Positions 52,853 to 62,350 of a DNA stretch of 64,000 nt are shown one piece after another. The notes below the pieces were generated by a model, which had not been told where the DNA came from, did not search any database, and saw nothing but the letters and a program-made list of their open reading frames with translations. The DNA is from Myxococcales bacterium (GTDB lineage Bacteria; Myxococcota_A; Polyangia; Polyangiales; JAFGIB01), in NCBI GenBank assembly GCA_029880325.1, contig JAOUOP010000031.1, positions 29,476-93,475 on the forward strand. Reading direction: 5' to 3'. Every line of letters starts with the position of its first letter. Positions within the stretch are counted from its first letter, which is position 1. Position numbers and translations under genes: made by a program.

Positions 52853-53434
52853 ATGGCGAAGAAACGCCGCAAGGCGCGACGCACGCGCCAGGCCCAGTCG
52901 CAAGCCCTAGCCGCCGAGGCCGAGGCCACCCCCACAGGCGCCAAAGGCGAACCGTCTGCCATTGGTCAGGCCCCGACGCCCGCATCGATGGCGCCACCTG
53001 TCGCGCCGCCCGCAAACCGCCGCCTGGCCAACGCTTTCATCCTGCTGTTTCTGGCCTACCAGGTGCTGATGCCCCTGCGCTACTACCTCGGCGAGGGCGG
53101 CTACGATGAGCGCTTCAGCTGGCGCATGTTTTCGACCCTGCGGCTACAACGCTGCTCGATCGCCGTCACCGAGCAAGGCGGCGACAGCCAAGATCTTGGG
53201 CCGCGGCCGGTGGACCTGAAGTCCGAGCTGCATGTGGCCTGGATCAATATTCTCAAGCGCTACCGCCCGGCCGTGGTCGAGAAATTCATGCGCAGCCGCT
53301 GTAGACAAGCCGACGTCAGCTCCGTGGGCTATCTCCGCAACTGCGTCGACACCGACGGCGCGACGCTGCCGCCGCTCGAGCTGAAGCTCGATTGCGATAG
53401 CGGGCGTGTTCAGACCCTCGGGGGCGAGTCGTGA
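52853..53434 (+). CDS. Single-span membrane protein paired with HTTM protein
   Basis: A 193-residue protein with a Lys/Arg-rich start (MAKKRRKARRTRQAQ), an Ala/Pro linker and one or two membrane spans (about 58-78), then a soluble part with paired Cys (RSRCRQADV; LRNCVDTDG; KLDCDSG). It overlaps the HTTM gene by 4 bp (GTGA). Small partner genes of this kind often precede HTTM genes in bacteria; the call is by context. Confidence 0.7.
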   Translation: MAKKRRKARRTRQAQSQALAAEAEATPTGAKGEPSAIGQAPTPASMAPPVAPPANRRLANAFILLFLAYQVLMPLRYYLGEGGYDERFSWRMFSTLRLQRCSIAVTEQGGDSQDLGPRPVDLKSELHVAWINILKRYRPAVVEKFMRSRCRQADVSSVGYLRNCVDTDGATLPPLELKLDCDSGRVQTLGGES

Positions 53435-54921
53435 GCCCCTTGGACCGCTATTTCCACTCCGAATACGGCGCCGCCCGGCCCTATCTCTTCGCCAAGCTGT
53501 TTTTGGTGCTGCTGGCCCTCGATACCTGGATGCTGATGATCGGGCACGCCGGCCGCTATGGCGCCACCGGCTTCAATGTCGCCCACTTCGCCTGGCTCGA
53601 CGCCATGCTGCCGCTGCCCACTCCGGGCTTCTACGTGGGCGTGCTGCTGCTGACGGGGCTTTTGGCGCTCTTCGTGTTTTTCACGGGCGTGCGCCGGCTG
53701 CCGCTGCTGTTGCTGTTTGCGGTCTACACGCTGAGCTGGTCGATGAGTATGCTCGACAGTTATCAGCACCACTACTTCGTGTCGCTGATCCTTTTGTGCC
53801 TGGCTTTTTTTCCCCAAACGCGCGCCGGTGAGCTGCATCCGAGGCCGACCAGCGGTACCGAGGGCGAGCGCGCCGGGCATGTATACGCCCTGATCGTGGT
53901 CGCCCTGGTAGCCGTCTTCTTCGTTATCGAAAAGGAAGGCCGCGTCTGGCGCAGCTTCTTCGTGCTGTGCTTCGCGGTCGCAGCTGCCAGCGCCCTGCGA
54001 CGGGCGCCGCGCCCGGACGCACCGCTTCTGACCCGCGGCTTCGGCTTTCCCCTGCTCGGCGCCTCGGTGGCGATCGTCTACATCTACACGGCGATCGCCA
54101 AGATGGATGAAAACTGGGTCGCCGGCCATACCATCGTGCGCATCAGCTCTGCGCCCGTGGTCTTCGCCGATTTCGTGACCTGGGCCGAGGGCCAGGGCAT
54201 CGGTCCCGAGCGCTTTTGGTCGCTCTTCGCCACGTTCGTGATCCCCCAGGAGATCCTGATGGGCGTGGGCTATCTCTTCGCCGTCCATCGCGATCGCGTC
54301 GGAGGCCTGTTCATGGAGCTTTTGTGCGGCGTGACGGCGGTGCTGGCCGTGGCCCTGCACGTGGGAGCCGAGGCGCTGGGCCTGGAGATCGGCTGGTTCA
54401 GCGATTACATGCTGGCCCTGGCCTGCACGTTCTTGCTCCCGCTGTCCGCGGTGGAACGGCTGGCCTCGGTGCTGACCTGGCCGGCGCGTTTGGCCGAGGG
54501 CTTTTTTGCCGAGTGGCAGCGCGAGAGCCCGGCCGACCCCGGTGCGCGCGTGATCGTGGCGCTGGCCAGCGCCGCCGTGCTCTTCGGCGCCGCCCGGCTG
54601 ATCGACCTGCCAGGCGCCTACTGGGCCTCGGGCGTGGCCTCGGTCGCGGGCTTTTTCATGGCGCTGGCCAGTCGGCCCGCGCAGGACCCACGGCCGGCGC
54701 TCCTATCGCTGTCGCTGGCGGCGATCGCCATGTGGGCGGCGATCGCCATGAGCCCGGTGCGCTGGGAGTACTATCGCTTCACCGGGGGCGATCACTACCG
54801 CCGTGGCGAGCTGCAGGCGGCCCTGGAAAACTATGTTAAAGGCGAGCGCTACGCCCCGGAGGGCGAGAGCCGCCGTGACAAGATCGAGCGCATCCGCCGC
54901 ACGCTGGGCCGGGGCGACTGA
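53431..54921 (+). CDS. HTTM-domain membrane protein
   Basis: A 496-residue protein starting with GTG at 53431 and having about 12 membrane spans. It resembles HTTM (horizontally transferred transmembrane) proteins, the bacterial relatives of vitamin K-dependent gamma-carboxylase: FVFFTGVRRLPLLLLFAVYT, MLDSYQHHYFVSLILLCLAF and IYTAIAKMDENWVAGHTI. The end (DHYRRGELQAALENYVKGER) looks like one tetratricopeptide repeat. Substrate unknown. It overlaps its small partner gene by 4 bp. Confidence 0.8.
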   Translation: MSPLDRYFHSEYGAARPYLFAKLFLVLLALDTWMLMIGHAGRYGATGFNVAHFAWLDAMLPLPTPGFYVGVLLLTGLLALFVFFTGVRRLPLLLLFAVYTLSWSMSMLDSYQHHYFVSLILLCLAFFPQTRAGELHPRPTSGTEGERAGHVYALIVVALVAVFFVIEKEGRVWRSFFVLCFAVAAASALRRAPRPDAPLLTRGFGFPLLGASVAIVYIYTAIAKMDENWVAGHTIVRISSAPVVFADFVTWAEGQGIGPERFWSLFATFVIPQEILMGVGYLFAVHRDRVGGLFMELLCGVTAVLAVALHVGAEALGLEIGWFSDYMLALACTFLLPLSAVERLASVLTWPARLAEGFFAEWQRESPADPGARVIVALASAAVLFGAARLIDLPGAYWASGVASVAGFFMALASRPAQDPRPALLSLSLAAIAMWAAIAMSPVRWEYYRFTGGDHYRRGELQAALENYVKGERYAPEGESRRDKIERIRRTLGRGD

Positions 54922-54944
54922 AGGCGCGCGGGTGAAGGGCCATC

Positions 54945-55106
54945 TCAGCCCTTGGAGATCTTGCCTTCTTTATGGACCGTGTGCTTGCGGCAAGCGCGGC
55001 AGTGCTTCTTGATGGAGAACTTCTCCGTCATCGTGCGCTTGTTCTTGTCGGTGACGTAGTTGTCCCGCTTGCACTCTTCACAGGTCAGCTTGATCAGGTC
55101 GCGCAT
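54945..55106 (-). CDS. rpmG: Ribosomal protein bL33
   Basis: The minus strand encodes 53 residues, MRDLIKLTCEECKRDNYVTD and on to KHTVHKEGKISKG, with the two zinc-binding CxxC pairs (CEEC and CRAC) of the Cys-containing form of bL33. It lies alone between the HTTM gene and the GMC oxidoreductase gene and is too short for many ORF callers. Confidence 0.95.
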   Translation of the reverse strand: MRDLIKLTCEECKRDNYVTDKNKRTMTEKFSIKKHCRACRKHTVHKEGKISKG

Positions 55107-55321
55107 CGTCGGCTCCGCTCGGGGCTCCTGGGCCGGGCCAGGACGGCGCAGTGTAGTCAGCGGCGGCCGCGGGTCAACTGGCGGGCCTGGCGAGCGGCCA
55201 AATCACCCGCCGCGCCCGGTCCGATGCCCTCGCCCGTGACCGCCAAGGCAAAGCCCGGTGCCCGCATTTGCCTCTCCGGTGGCGCCGCACACCCGCGGCT
55301 TTTGGGGTAGAGTCGCGCGCC

Positions 55322-56923
55322 ATGGCAAACGACCCCGTGGACGTGCTCATCGTCGGCGCCGGCGCCTCCGCCGCCGCCTTCGCCTGGAGCCTGGCCGAAA
55401 CCCGTATGAACATCCTCTGCCTGGAGCAGGGCGGGTGGATCAAGTCGACCGACTATCCGACGAACTTCGCGGACTACGAAGCGCGCGGCTTCGCCGGCTG
55501 GTCGGGCGATCCGAACACCCGCAAGCTGCCGGTCGACTACCCGGTCAACGGCAGCGAGTCGCCCATCAACCCGCTGATGTTCAACGCCGTGGGCGGCAGC
55601 ACGATCCTGTGGGCGGCGCACTTCCCGCGCATGGAGCCCGACGACTTCCGCGTGCACTCGGTGGACGGCGTGGCCGAGGACTGGCCCATCGGCTTCGACA
55701 CCCTGGCGCCCTTCTTCGACGTCAACGACCGCATGATGGGCTGCTCGGGCCTTGCGGGTAATCCGCTGAGCCCGCCGCGCAATCCGCCGATGCCGCCGCT
55801 GCCGCTGGGCAAGGTCGGCAACGCCCTGGCCCACGGCTTCGAGCAGCTGGGCTGGCATTGGTGGCCGTCGGACGCGGCCATCAACACCCAGGAATACGAG
55901 GGGCGCGCCAAGTGCATCAACCTCAGCCCCTGCACCAGCGGCTGCGCCCAGGGCGCCAAGGCCAGCACCGATATCACCTATTGGCCCGAGGCCCAGCGCC
56001 GCGGCGTGCAGATCCGCACCGGCTGCCGCGTGCGCGAGGTGACCGTGCGCCCCGACGGCATGGCCGATGGCGTGCTCTATTACGACGCCGAGGGCAAGCT
56101 GCAGGAGCAGAAAGCGGAGATCGTGGTGCTGGCGTGCAACGGCATCGGTACGCCAAGGCTGCTGTTGAACTCGGCGCGCGACAGCCACCCCGAGGGGTTG
56201 GCCAACCGCAGCGGCCAGGTGGGGCGCAACCTGATGTTCCATCCGGTGGGCGTAACCTTTGGTTTTTTCGAAAAGGAACTCGACCACCACGGGCCCATCG
56301 GCTGCAGCCTGCACAGCCATCAGTTTTACGCCAGCGACCCCTCGCGCGGCTTTGTGCGCGGCTACAGCTTTGAGGCCCTGCGCGGGCTTGGGCCCTTTGC
56401 CACCGCCATGATGGGCATGCAGCGGGGCCAGGTGCGCTGGGGCAAGCGCCACCATGAGGGCTTTCAGCGGCTCTACAACCGTGTCACCGGGCTGCTGACG
56501 ATGACCGAGGACCTGCCCGAACCGGACAATCGGGTGACGCTCGACCCGGAACTCAAGGACAGCCACGGCATCCCCGCACCGAAAATCCAGTACAAGCTCA
56601 GCGAAAACACGAAGAAGATGCTGGCCCACGGCAAGGAGCGGGCCACCGAGGTGTTGAAAGCGGCGGGCGCGGTCGAGACCATGGGCCAGGACCTGATGCC
56701 CGGCGCCGGCTGGCACCTGATGGGCACCGCGCGCATGGGCACAGACCCCGAGACCTCGGTGGTCAACGGGTGGGGCCGCAGCCACGACGTCAAAAACCTC
56801 TTCATCATCGATGGCAGCATCTTCGTCACCTCGGGAGCGGTGAACCCGACGGCCACGATCCAGGCGCTGGCCCTCTACATCGCCGACGCGATCAAGCAGA
56901 AGATCGACAACCTCTTCGACTGA
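55322..56923 (+). CDS. GMC-family FAD oxidoreductase
   Basis: From the ATG at 55322 this encodes 533 residues. The FAD-binding motif is VLIVGAGASAAAFAWSLAE at the start. The GMC signature is seen in the middle (VGGSTILWAAHFPRMEPDDF), and the active-site pair lies at the end in GWHLMGTARMGTDPE and GAVNPTATIQALALYIAD (His and Asn). Four Cys in a row of motifs (KCINLSPCTSGCAQGAKAS) mark the gluconate-dehydrogenase type. It is followed after 13 bp by a subunit-3-like gene, so it probably works as a two-subunit enzyme on a sugar or alcohol. Confidence 0.9.
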   Translation: MANDPVDVLIVGAGASAAAFAWSLAETRMNILCLEQGGWIKSTDYPTNFADYEARGFAGWSGDPNTRKLPVDYPVNGSESPINPLMFNAVGGSTILWAAHFPRMEPDDFRVHSVDGVAEDWPIGFDTLAPFFDVNDRMMGCSGLAGNPLSPPRNPPMPPLPLGKVGNALAHGFEQLGWHWWPSDAAINTQEYEGRAKCINLSPCTSGCAQGAKASTDITYWPEAQRRGVQIRTGCRVREVTVRPDGMADGVLYYDAEGKLQEQKAEIVVLACNGIGTPRLLLNSARDSHPEGLANRSGQVGRNLMFHPVGVTFGFFEKELDHHGPIGCSLHSHQFYASDPSRGFVRGYSFEALRGLGPFATAMMGMQRGQVRWGKRHHEGFQRLYNRVTGLLTMTEDLPEPDNRVTLDPELKDSHGIPAPKIQYKLSENTKKMLAHGKERATEVLKAAGAVETMGQDLMPGAGWHLMGTARMGTDPETSVVNGWGRSHDVKNLFIIDGSIFVTSGAVNPTATIQALALYIADAIKQKIDNLFD

Positions 56924-56936
56924 GCTGAGCCGAGCC

Positions 56937-57380
56937 ATGACCGAGCCACAAAACGACCCCCTCGCCGACGACGCCCTGCTGGCCGCCTTCCTCGACACCC
57001 TGATCCCGCCGAGCGACGCTATGCCTGGCGCCGGCACGCTCGGCATGGGCAGCGCGGTGCGGGCGCAGGTCTCCGGCAACGCGATGCTGTCGGCGCCGGT
57101 GTCGGCGGCCCTGGCCGGGCTGCGGGAGGCGGGACTGGAACGGGATCCGGGCGGCTTTGCGGCGCTGGACCTCGATGCCCGCGAGGAGCTGCTCAAGGGC
57201 ATCATGAAACAGCATCCGGCCCTGGGCATGATGCAGATGGCGGTCTTCGCGGGCTACTACCAGCGTCCCGAGACGCTCGAAGCGCTGGGTCAGCCGGCGG
57301 GCGCGCCATTCCCCAAGGGCAATACCATCGAGCCCACCGACCCGGAGCTGCTGGCCAAGCTCGAAGCTCGCAAGCGCTGA
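56937..57380 (+). CDS. Gluconate 2-dehydrogenase subunit 3-like protein
   Basis: A 147-residue protein with the start DDALLAAFLDTLIPPSDAMP, typical of the small subunit of gluconate 2-dehydrogenase and related GMC enzymes, and a helical body. No Tat or Sec signal is evident, which is unusual because known subunit-3 proteins carry the Tat signal for the complex; this complex may stay in the cytoplasm. It follows the GMC gene after 13 bp. Confidence 0.78.
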   Translation: MTEPQNDPLADDALLAAFLDTLIPPSDAMPGAGTLGMGSAVRAQVSGNAMLSAPVSAALAGLREAGLERDPGGFAALDLDAREELLKGIMKQHPALGMMQMAVFAGYYQRPETLEALGQPAGAPFPKGNTIEPTDPELLAKLEARKR

Positions 57381-57537
57381 GCGACCTGCCCGCGGGCGCA
57401 TCGGCGGCGGCGGGCGCGGCGAGCGGCGGCGATGCCCCCCGGGCGAAACGTCCCTGGCAGCTTTGCGAGGGGTGTCGGTGGGGTGAAATTCCCGGCGAGA
57501 AATGGCCTGGCGGCTTTGAGGCTGGCGGAAGGGGGGT

Positions 57538-58608
57538 ATGCTCGGCGCCGTGTTGCTTCGGTTGCTTCCCCTGGTGCTCGTCGTCGCTGCCAGCTCGCCG
57601 GTGGGGGCCCAGTCGGTTGCGGACGCCGCCACTCCGGAGACCGACGTGGCGGCCGCTGCGGCGGGGCCCGCCGATGCACCGATGCCCCAGGCGCAGCTCT
57701 TGCTCTTGCCCACCCACCACGGGGGCGTCGACCCGGTGGTCGCACGCTTCGCCGATCGGGCGCTGGGGCGCGCCGCCAGGGCCCTTGGCTATTCGGTGCA
57801 GGAGCCGACTCCAGGGGAAGCCCCCCCAGGTGATACGCCGGTGCCGTCGCTGGCCGAGATGTGGCGGCAGACCCACCGCGCAGGTGTCGCGCGAACCGTG
57901 AGCGCGCGGGTCTGGGCCGCCGACGGCCGCTATCAGCTGGAGGTGCGGGTCGCCAGCGCCGACGGAAACGGGCCGTTTTTCGCCCGCGGTGACGCCCTTG
58001 CCAATGACTTCGAGGCGCGCGTGGAGGCCCTGCTGCAAGAGGCGCTGCCAGCTCCCGGGGTGACGCCACCGCCACCGCCACCAGCATCGAGCCCCGCCGC
58101 AGCACCCACATCCCCCGCCGTACCCAATCCCCCAGCCGGCACCGAAGCCGCCCTCGAGCCACCGCCTGCGGCCGGCCCGCCCCTGCGCCGTTTCCGGCTG
58201 GGCTGGGCGGCCGAAGCCGCTTTCGGCCTCGGGCGCTCGGGCTTCACCAATGCGCTGACCGGACCGCGTGTGCAATGGCGCCTCGACCCGCAGATGGCCC
58301 TGGGGCTGCTGCTGGCCTACGCCAATCTACCGGGCGCCGATGGCCGGGTGGGCGCGGGCCTTTTTCTGCTTTCCTTCGAGCATCAGACGCCCATCGGCGA
58401 GGGCGGCCGCTGGTCAGTGCCGCTGCGATTGGGCCTGGGGTACTTGAACAAGAACGGGAGCGTGCTCAGGTTGTCCAGTGGCCTGGCCGTGGGCTTGAGC
58501 GAGCGCACGACGCTGGCCTTCGATCTGGTGGCCCCGACGTTCTGGGTGGCTTCCGGTCGTGTGGTGGCTTCGATGAATCTGGGAGCCGAGCTGAGCGTGG
58601 AGTTCTGA
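57538..58608 (+). CDS. Putative outer-membrane beta-barrel protein
   Basis: A 356-residue protein with a signal peptide (MLGAVLLRLLPLVLVVAASS, cut after VGA), a soluble alpha/beta part (about 45-170), a Pro-rich linker (about 175-205) and a C-terminal region of alternating strands ending in Phe (LGAELSVEF), the usual outer-membrane end. GGAAGGGGGG upstream is the ribosome binding site. The soluble part may be a periplasmic domain; function unknown. It lies 1 bp before fxsA. Confidence 0.7.
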   Translation: MLGAVLLRLLPLVLVVAASSPVGAQSVADAATPETDVAAAAAGPADAPMPQAQLLLLPTHHGGVDPVVARFADRALGRAARALGYSVQEPTPGEAPPGDTPVPSLAEMWRQTHRAGVARTVSARVWAADGRYQLEVRVASADGNGPFFARGDALANDFEARVEALLQEALPAPGVTPPPPPPASSPAAAPTSPAVPNPPAGTEAALEPPPAAGPPLRRFRLGWAAEAAFGLGRSGFTNALTGPRVQWRLDPQMALGLLLAYANLPGADGRVGAGLFLLSFEHQTPIGEGGRWSVPLRLGLGYLNKNGSVLRLSSGLAVGLSERTTLAFDLVAPTFWVASGRVVASMNLGAELSVEF

Positions 58609-58609
58609 A

Positions 58610-59131
58610 ATGTCGCGATTGCTGTTGTTGTTCACCGCCGTGCCCCTCGTGGAGCTGCTGCTTCTGACGTGGGTCTCCGAGCGCATCGGCTTCGCCAATA
58701 CCGTGCTGATGGTGCTGGTCACCGGTGCCCTGGGCGCCGCCATGGCGCGCGCCGAGGGCCTGCGCGTGTTGCGCAGCTGGCAGCAGTCCCTGGCCCAGGG
58801 TCAGCTACCCGAGGATGGCGTGATCGGCGGCCTGCTGGTGCTGGTCGGCGGCGTGCTGTTGGTCACCCCGGGCGTGCTCACCGACGCCGTCGGCCTCCTA
58901 CTGCTGCTGCCGACAAGTCGCCGCACCGTAGCCCGCGTGATCGCCGCGCGCCTGCAGCGGGCCATCGAGGAGGGCCGGATCCAGGTCGTCGGCAGCGCCC
59001 AGCCCGGTGGCTTCGGCGACTTCGGTGGTTTCAGTGGTTTCAGTGGCCGCGGCGCTTCAAGCGCACCCGCACACAGGCCTCCACGCGTGGTGGAAGCCGA
59101 GGTGATCCGAAGCAAGACGCGCACAAGTTGA
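58610..59131 (+). CDS. fxsA: FxsA-family membrane protein
   Basis: A 173-residue protein. The first ~115 residues match FxsA (LLLLFTAVPLVELLLLTWVS, then GFANTVLMVLVTGALGAAMA, GLLVLVGGVLLVTPGVLTDA and LLLLLPTSRRTVARVI) with about three membrane spans. The tail is Gly/Phe-rich (FGDFGGFSGFSGRGA). FxsA prevents phage exclusion when overproduced in E. coli; its normal role is unclear. Confidence 0.88.
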   Translation: MSRLLLLFTAVPLVELLLLTWVSERIGFANTVLMVLVTGALGAAMARAEGLRVLRSWQQSLAQGQLPEDGVIGGLLVLVGGVLLVTPGVLTDAVGLLLLLPTSRRTVARVIAARLQRAIEEGRIQVVGSAQPGGFGDFGGFSGFSGRGASSAPAHRPPRVVEAEVIRSKTRTS

Positions 59132-59304
59132 GCATGGCAAGCGCGGCGTTCGGGGCGCACCTCGGAGAAAGTTAGAGGTCTTACCATAATTTTACGGGTT
59201 GCCATCTGAGCCCTCTGCTATGCTGGAACGCTGTTCGCGGGATGTTCGAGCAGCGGCGCCACGGGACGCGCCCGATTTGGACGTCCGCGCAAGAGGCAGC
59301 TGTT

Positions 59305-59562
59305 ATGCCTTCGAACCGACCCGATACCTCAGGCCACCGAGTCGAGTTCCTGCCGCTTGCAAGCGCGGCATGTGGGAAACGCGAATACCCGGTGCAGCTC
59401 GGGGTGCGCTGTCCGTGCCCGACCAGAAACGAGGTCGTTGCGCTCAGTCAGTGCGCCGGCTGCCCCTACGTGCGCGCGCTGGAGGTCGATGACGGTGGCC
59501 TCCAGGTCAGCGTGCGCTGCGCCTGCGCCTGCGGCTCGTCCGACTCCGATTCCGACGAATGA
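59305..59562 (+). CDS. Small Cys-rich protein
   Basis: From the ATG at 59305, with AAGAGGCAGC upstream, this encodes 85 residues. It has eight Cys, in the patterns CGKREYPVQLGVRCPC, CAGCPY and CACACG, then an acidic Ser/Asp tail (SSDSDSDE). Such spacing suggests bound zinc or an iron-sulfur cluster. I do not recognise the family. It is 31 bp before the M16 gene. Confidence 0.6.
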   Translation: MPSNRPDTSGHRVEFLPLASAACGKREYPVQLGVRCPCPTRNEVVALSQCAGCPYVRALEVDDGGLQVSVRCACACGSSDSDSDE

Positions 59563-59593
59563 CCTTGCCAGACGCCCGCGCCACGGCGCTTCA

Positions 59594-61045
59594 ATGCCCT
59601 TGACCCGGGCCGCGGCTGTCCCCACCATCGCCCGGCTTCGCAGCTCTTCCCCCGGCCCCGGCCCCGGCTGCGTTTCCACCACAATGCCCCCAAAGTCGCC
59701 CACCGCCCGACACAAGCGCGGCGCGCCCGCTTCCAGCGCAGCGCCACGCCTGGTCTCCGAGACGCCCTTCGGCGAGTCGAGTCTGCAGCTCCGGCGCTTT
59801 CGCCTCGCCAATGGCCTGACGGTCCTGCTGCTGCGCGACGCCTCGGCTCCCGTGCTCAGTTACCAAACCTGGCTGCGCGTGGGCTCCCGTCACGAGCAGC
59901 CAGGCAAGACCGGCCTGGCGCACCTCTTCGAGCACCTGATGTTCAACGAGACGGAAAATCTCGGCGCCGGGCTCTTCGACCGCAGGATCGAGGCCGCTGG
60001 CGGCGAGACCAACGCCTCGACCTGGACCGACTGGACCCACTACCACAGCGATCTTCCCGCCGCCGAGTTGAGCACCATCGTCAAGCTCGAGGCCGATCGC
60101 CTGCAGAATCTGGTGCTGCGCGAGCCCCAGGTGCGCTCCGAAAAAGAGGTGGTGGCCAACGAGCGGCGCTTCCGCGTCGAGGACGACGTGGAGGGCACGA
60201 TGCAGGAGCTGCTCTACGCCGAGGCCTTTCGCCACCATCCCTACGGCCATCCCACCATCGGTTGGATGGCCGACATCGAGGGCTTCACCACCCGCGACTG
60301 CGAGCGCTTCTACCGCCGCTACTACGCGCCCAATAACACCACCCTGGTGATCGCCGGCGACTTCGACGAAGCCCGCCTTTTGCGCTTGCTCCAGCGCCAC
60401 TACGGCCCGATGCGGGCAGCGCGCCTGCCCAAAAACCCAGCCGTGACCGAACCCACCCAGCGCCGCGAGCGCGTCTCGCGCCTCGTGCTGTCGACGCCCA
60501 CCGAAAAGCTCTTGCTGGGCTACCACGCGCCAGCCTTTGGCGATCCCGACTACGCCGCCCTTTCGATCGCCAACGAGCTGCTCTTCGGCAGCCGCAGCGC
60601 GCGGCTCTTTCAACGCCTGGTGCGCCGCGATCAATGCGCCAGTGAGGTCACCGGCTCGATCGCCCCCTTCGCCGAGCCGGGCCTCCTCGACATCTACGCA
60701 GGCCTGCGCCCCGAGCACCACATCGAAGAGGCCCTGGCCGCCATCGAAGAAGAACTCGAGCGCATGAAGGACGAAACCGTGAGTGAAGACGAACTCGAGC
60801 GCGTAAAGAGTCGTGCCGAGCTGGGCTTTCTGATGGCCATGGAGACCGCCAGCGGCAAGGCCGAGCAGCTGGGCTTCTACGAGACGGTGCTGGGCGATGC
60901 CGCGCTGTTGTTCACGCGCCTGGAGCAATACCGCCGCGTCAGCACCGCCGACGTACGCCGCGTCTGCGCCCGCTTCTTCGAGTCCCGACGCCGCACGCGC
61001 ATCGAAGTGCGCCCTGCCGATGGAGCAAGCGGGGCCGCCGCGTGA
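59594..61045 (+). CDS. M16-family zinc peptidase, active subunit
   Basis: A 483-residue pitrilysin-like peptidase. The inverted zinc motif HLFEHLMF (HxxEH) and the downstream Glu (EKEVVANERR) are intact. The N-terminal ~60 residues are Pro/Ser-rich and disordered; a start at 59684 is equally possible. It overlaps a second M16-like gene by 4 bp, the common pairing of an active and an inactive subunit. No signal peptide is seen, so a cytoplasmic role is likely. Confidence 0.88.
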   Translation: MPLTRAAAVPTIARLRSSSPGPGPGCVSTTMPPKSPTARHKRGAPASSAAPRLVSETPFGESSLQLRRFRLANGLTVLLLRDASAPVLSYQTWLRVGSRHEQPGKTGLAHLFEHLMFNETENLGAGLFDRRIEAAGGETNASTWTDWTHYHSDLPAAELSTIVKLEADRLQNLVLREPQVRSEKEVVANERRFRVEDDVEGTMQELLYAEAFRHHPYGHPTIGWMADIEGFTTRDCERFYRRYYAPNNTTLVIAGDFDEARLLRLLQRHYGPMRAARLPKNPAVTEPTQRRERVSRLVLSTPTEKLLLGYHAPAFGDPDYAALSIANELLFGSRSARLFQRLVRRDQCASEVTGSIAPFAEPGLLDIYAGLRPEHHIEEALAAIEEELERMKDETVSEDELERVKSRAELGFLMAMETASGKAEQLGFYETVLGDAALLFTRLEQYRRVSTADVRRVCARFFESRRRTRIEVRPADGASGAAA

Positions 61046-62346
61046 GCGATCGCTTCACCACCTCCGCCGGCAGTCTGGTGCTGACCGAACACAACCGCGC
61101 CCTGCCGGTGGTGGGCCTGGGCCTGAGCCTGCGCGCCGGCGCGCTTTTGGACCCCGAGGGCAAGGAGGGCATGACGCGCCTGTTCGCCCGAGCGCTGCGC
61201 ATGGGCCCCCGCGGGACACGCTCGCTGAGTTTCGAGCAATCCCTCGAGCGCATCGGTGCCCAGCTGTCGCTCAGCGTCTCCCAGAGCTACGCCCACATCG
61301 GAGCACTGGTGGTGGCCAAGAACTTCGAGCCGCTGCTCGAGCTGCTGTCGGCGCTGCTGACGCAGCCGGCCTTTCGCGCCGCCGACGTGGCCCAGGTGCG
61401 CCGCGAGGCCATCGCCGATCTGATCGCCAGCACCGACGACGACCGCAGCCTGTGCGTGCGCAACTTTCGCAGCCGCGCCCTGGGCGACCATCCCTATGCG
61501 CGCTCGCGGGTGGGCACCCTCGCGAGCCTCAGGCGCGTGGGCCAGAGCGATCTCATCGAGCACCATGCACGCGTGGTCGCGGGCAAAAACCTCGTCATCG
61601 GCGTCTGGGGCGACTACGACCCCGACGCCCTGCCTGGCCAGCTCGACGCCGCCTTCGGCGCCCTGCCCCGCGGCAAGAACCTGCGCCCCAAGCTCAAGCA
61701 TCCCAAGCTGCGCCGCGGCCGTCACCTGTGCATCGTCGACAAGCCCGAGCGCAGCCAGACCCAGATCCTGGTCGGCACCCTGGGTACCCACCCGTCCGAT
61801 CCGGAGCACACGCCGCTTTTGGTCGGTAATACGGCCTTCGGTGGGCTCTTCACTTCCCGTTTGACCCACGAGGTGCGGGCCAAGCGCGGCTGGAGCTACG
61901 GCGCCAGCAGCGGTCTGACCCATTCGCTGACGCGCGATCTGTGGAGCATGCACACCTATCCCGCCGCCAGCGACGCCCGCGCCTGCCTCGAGCTGCAGCT
62001 CGAGCTCTTCGAGCGCTGGGTTGAAGACGGCATCAGCGAGCGCGAACTCAAGGCAGCCAAGGGTTATCTGATCAAAAGCCACCCCTTCGAGGTCGACACC
62101 GCCTCCAAGCGCCTCGACCGCAAACTCGACATCGAGCTATTCAACTGGCCGGCCGATCACCACACGGGCATGGTCGAGGCCGTGGGCGCCGTGGGCTGCC
62201 CCGACATCGCGAGGGCCCTCTCGCGGCGGCTGTCCGCCCGCGACTTGATGATCACGGTGGTGGCGACAGCTTCGGAGCTGCAGCCCCAGCTGGAAAGCTT
62301 GCCCGGCATCGAGAGCGTGCAGGTGGTGCCCTTCGATCGTGTCTGA
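61042..62346 (+). CDS. M16-family peptidase, non-catalytic subunit
   Basis: A 434-residue M16-fold protein starting with GTG at 61042. The HxxEH motif is missing: the aligned region reads MTRLFARALRM. The R/Y pair typical of the second subunit is present in EVRAKRGWSYGASSGL. It should bind substrate in a heterodimer with the upstream subunit. The stop is 4 bp from the stop of the convergent NtrC-type gene. Confidence 0.87.
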   Translation: MSDRFTTSAGSLVLTEHNRALPVVGLGLSLRAGALLDPEGKEGMTRLFARALRMGPRGTRSLSFEQSLERIGAQLSLSVSQSYAHIGALVVAKNFEPLLELLSALLTQPAFRAADVAQVRREAIADLIASTDDDRSLCVRNFRSRALGDHPYARSRVGTLASLRRVGQSDLIEHHARVVAGKNLVIGVWGDYDPDALPGQLDAAFGALPRGKNLRPKLKHPKLRRGRHLCIVDKPERSQTQILVGTLGTHPSDPEHTPLLVGNTAFGGLFTSRLTHEVRAKRGWSYGASSGLTHSLTRDLWSMHTYPAASDARACLELQLELFERWVEDGISERELKAAKGYLIKSHPFEVDTASKRLDRKLDIELFNWPADHHTGMVEAVGAVGCPDIARALSRRLSARDLMITVVATASELQPQLESLPGIESVQVVPFDRV

Positions 62347-62350
62347 GAGT

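Noticed and set aside
59591..62082. Two long minus-strand frames (445 and 401 residues)
   Set aside because: They are antisense to the M16 pair, which has HxxEH and other family features.
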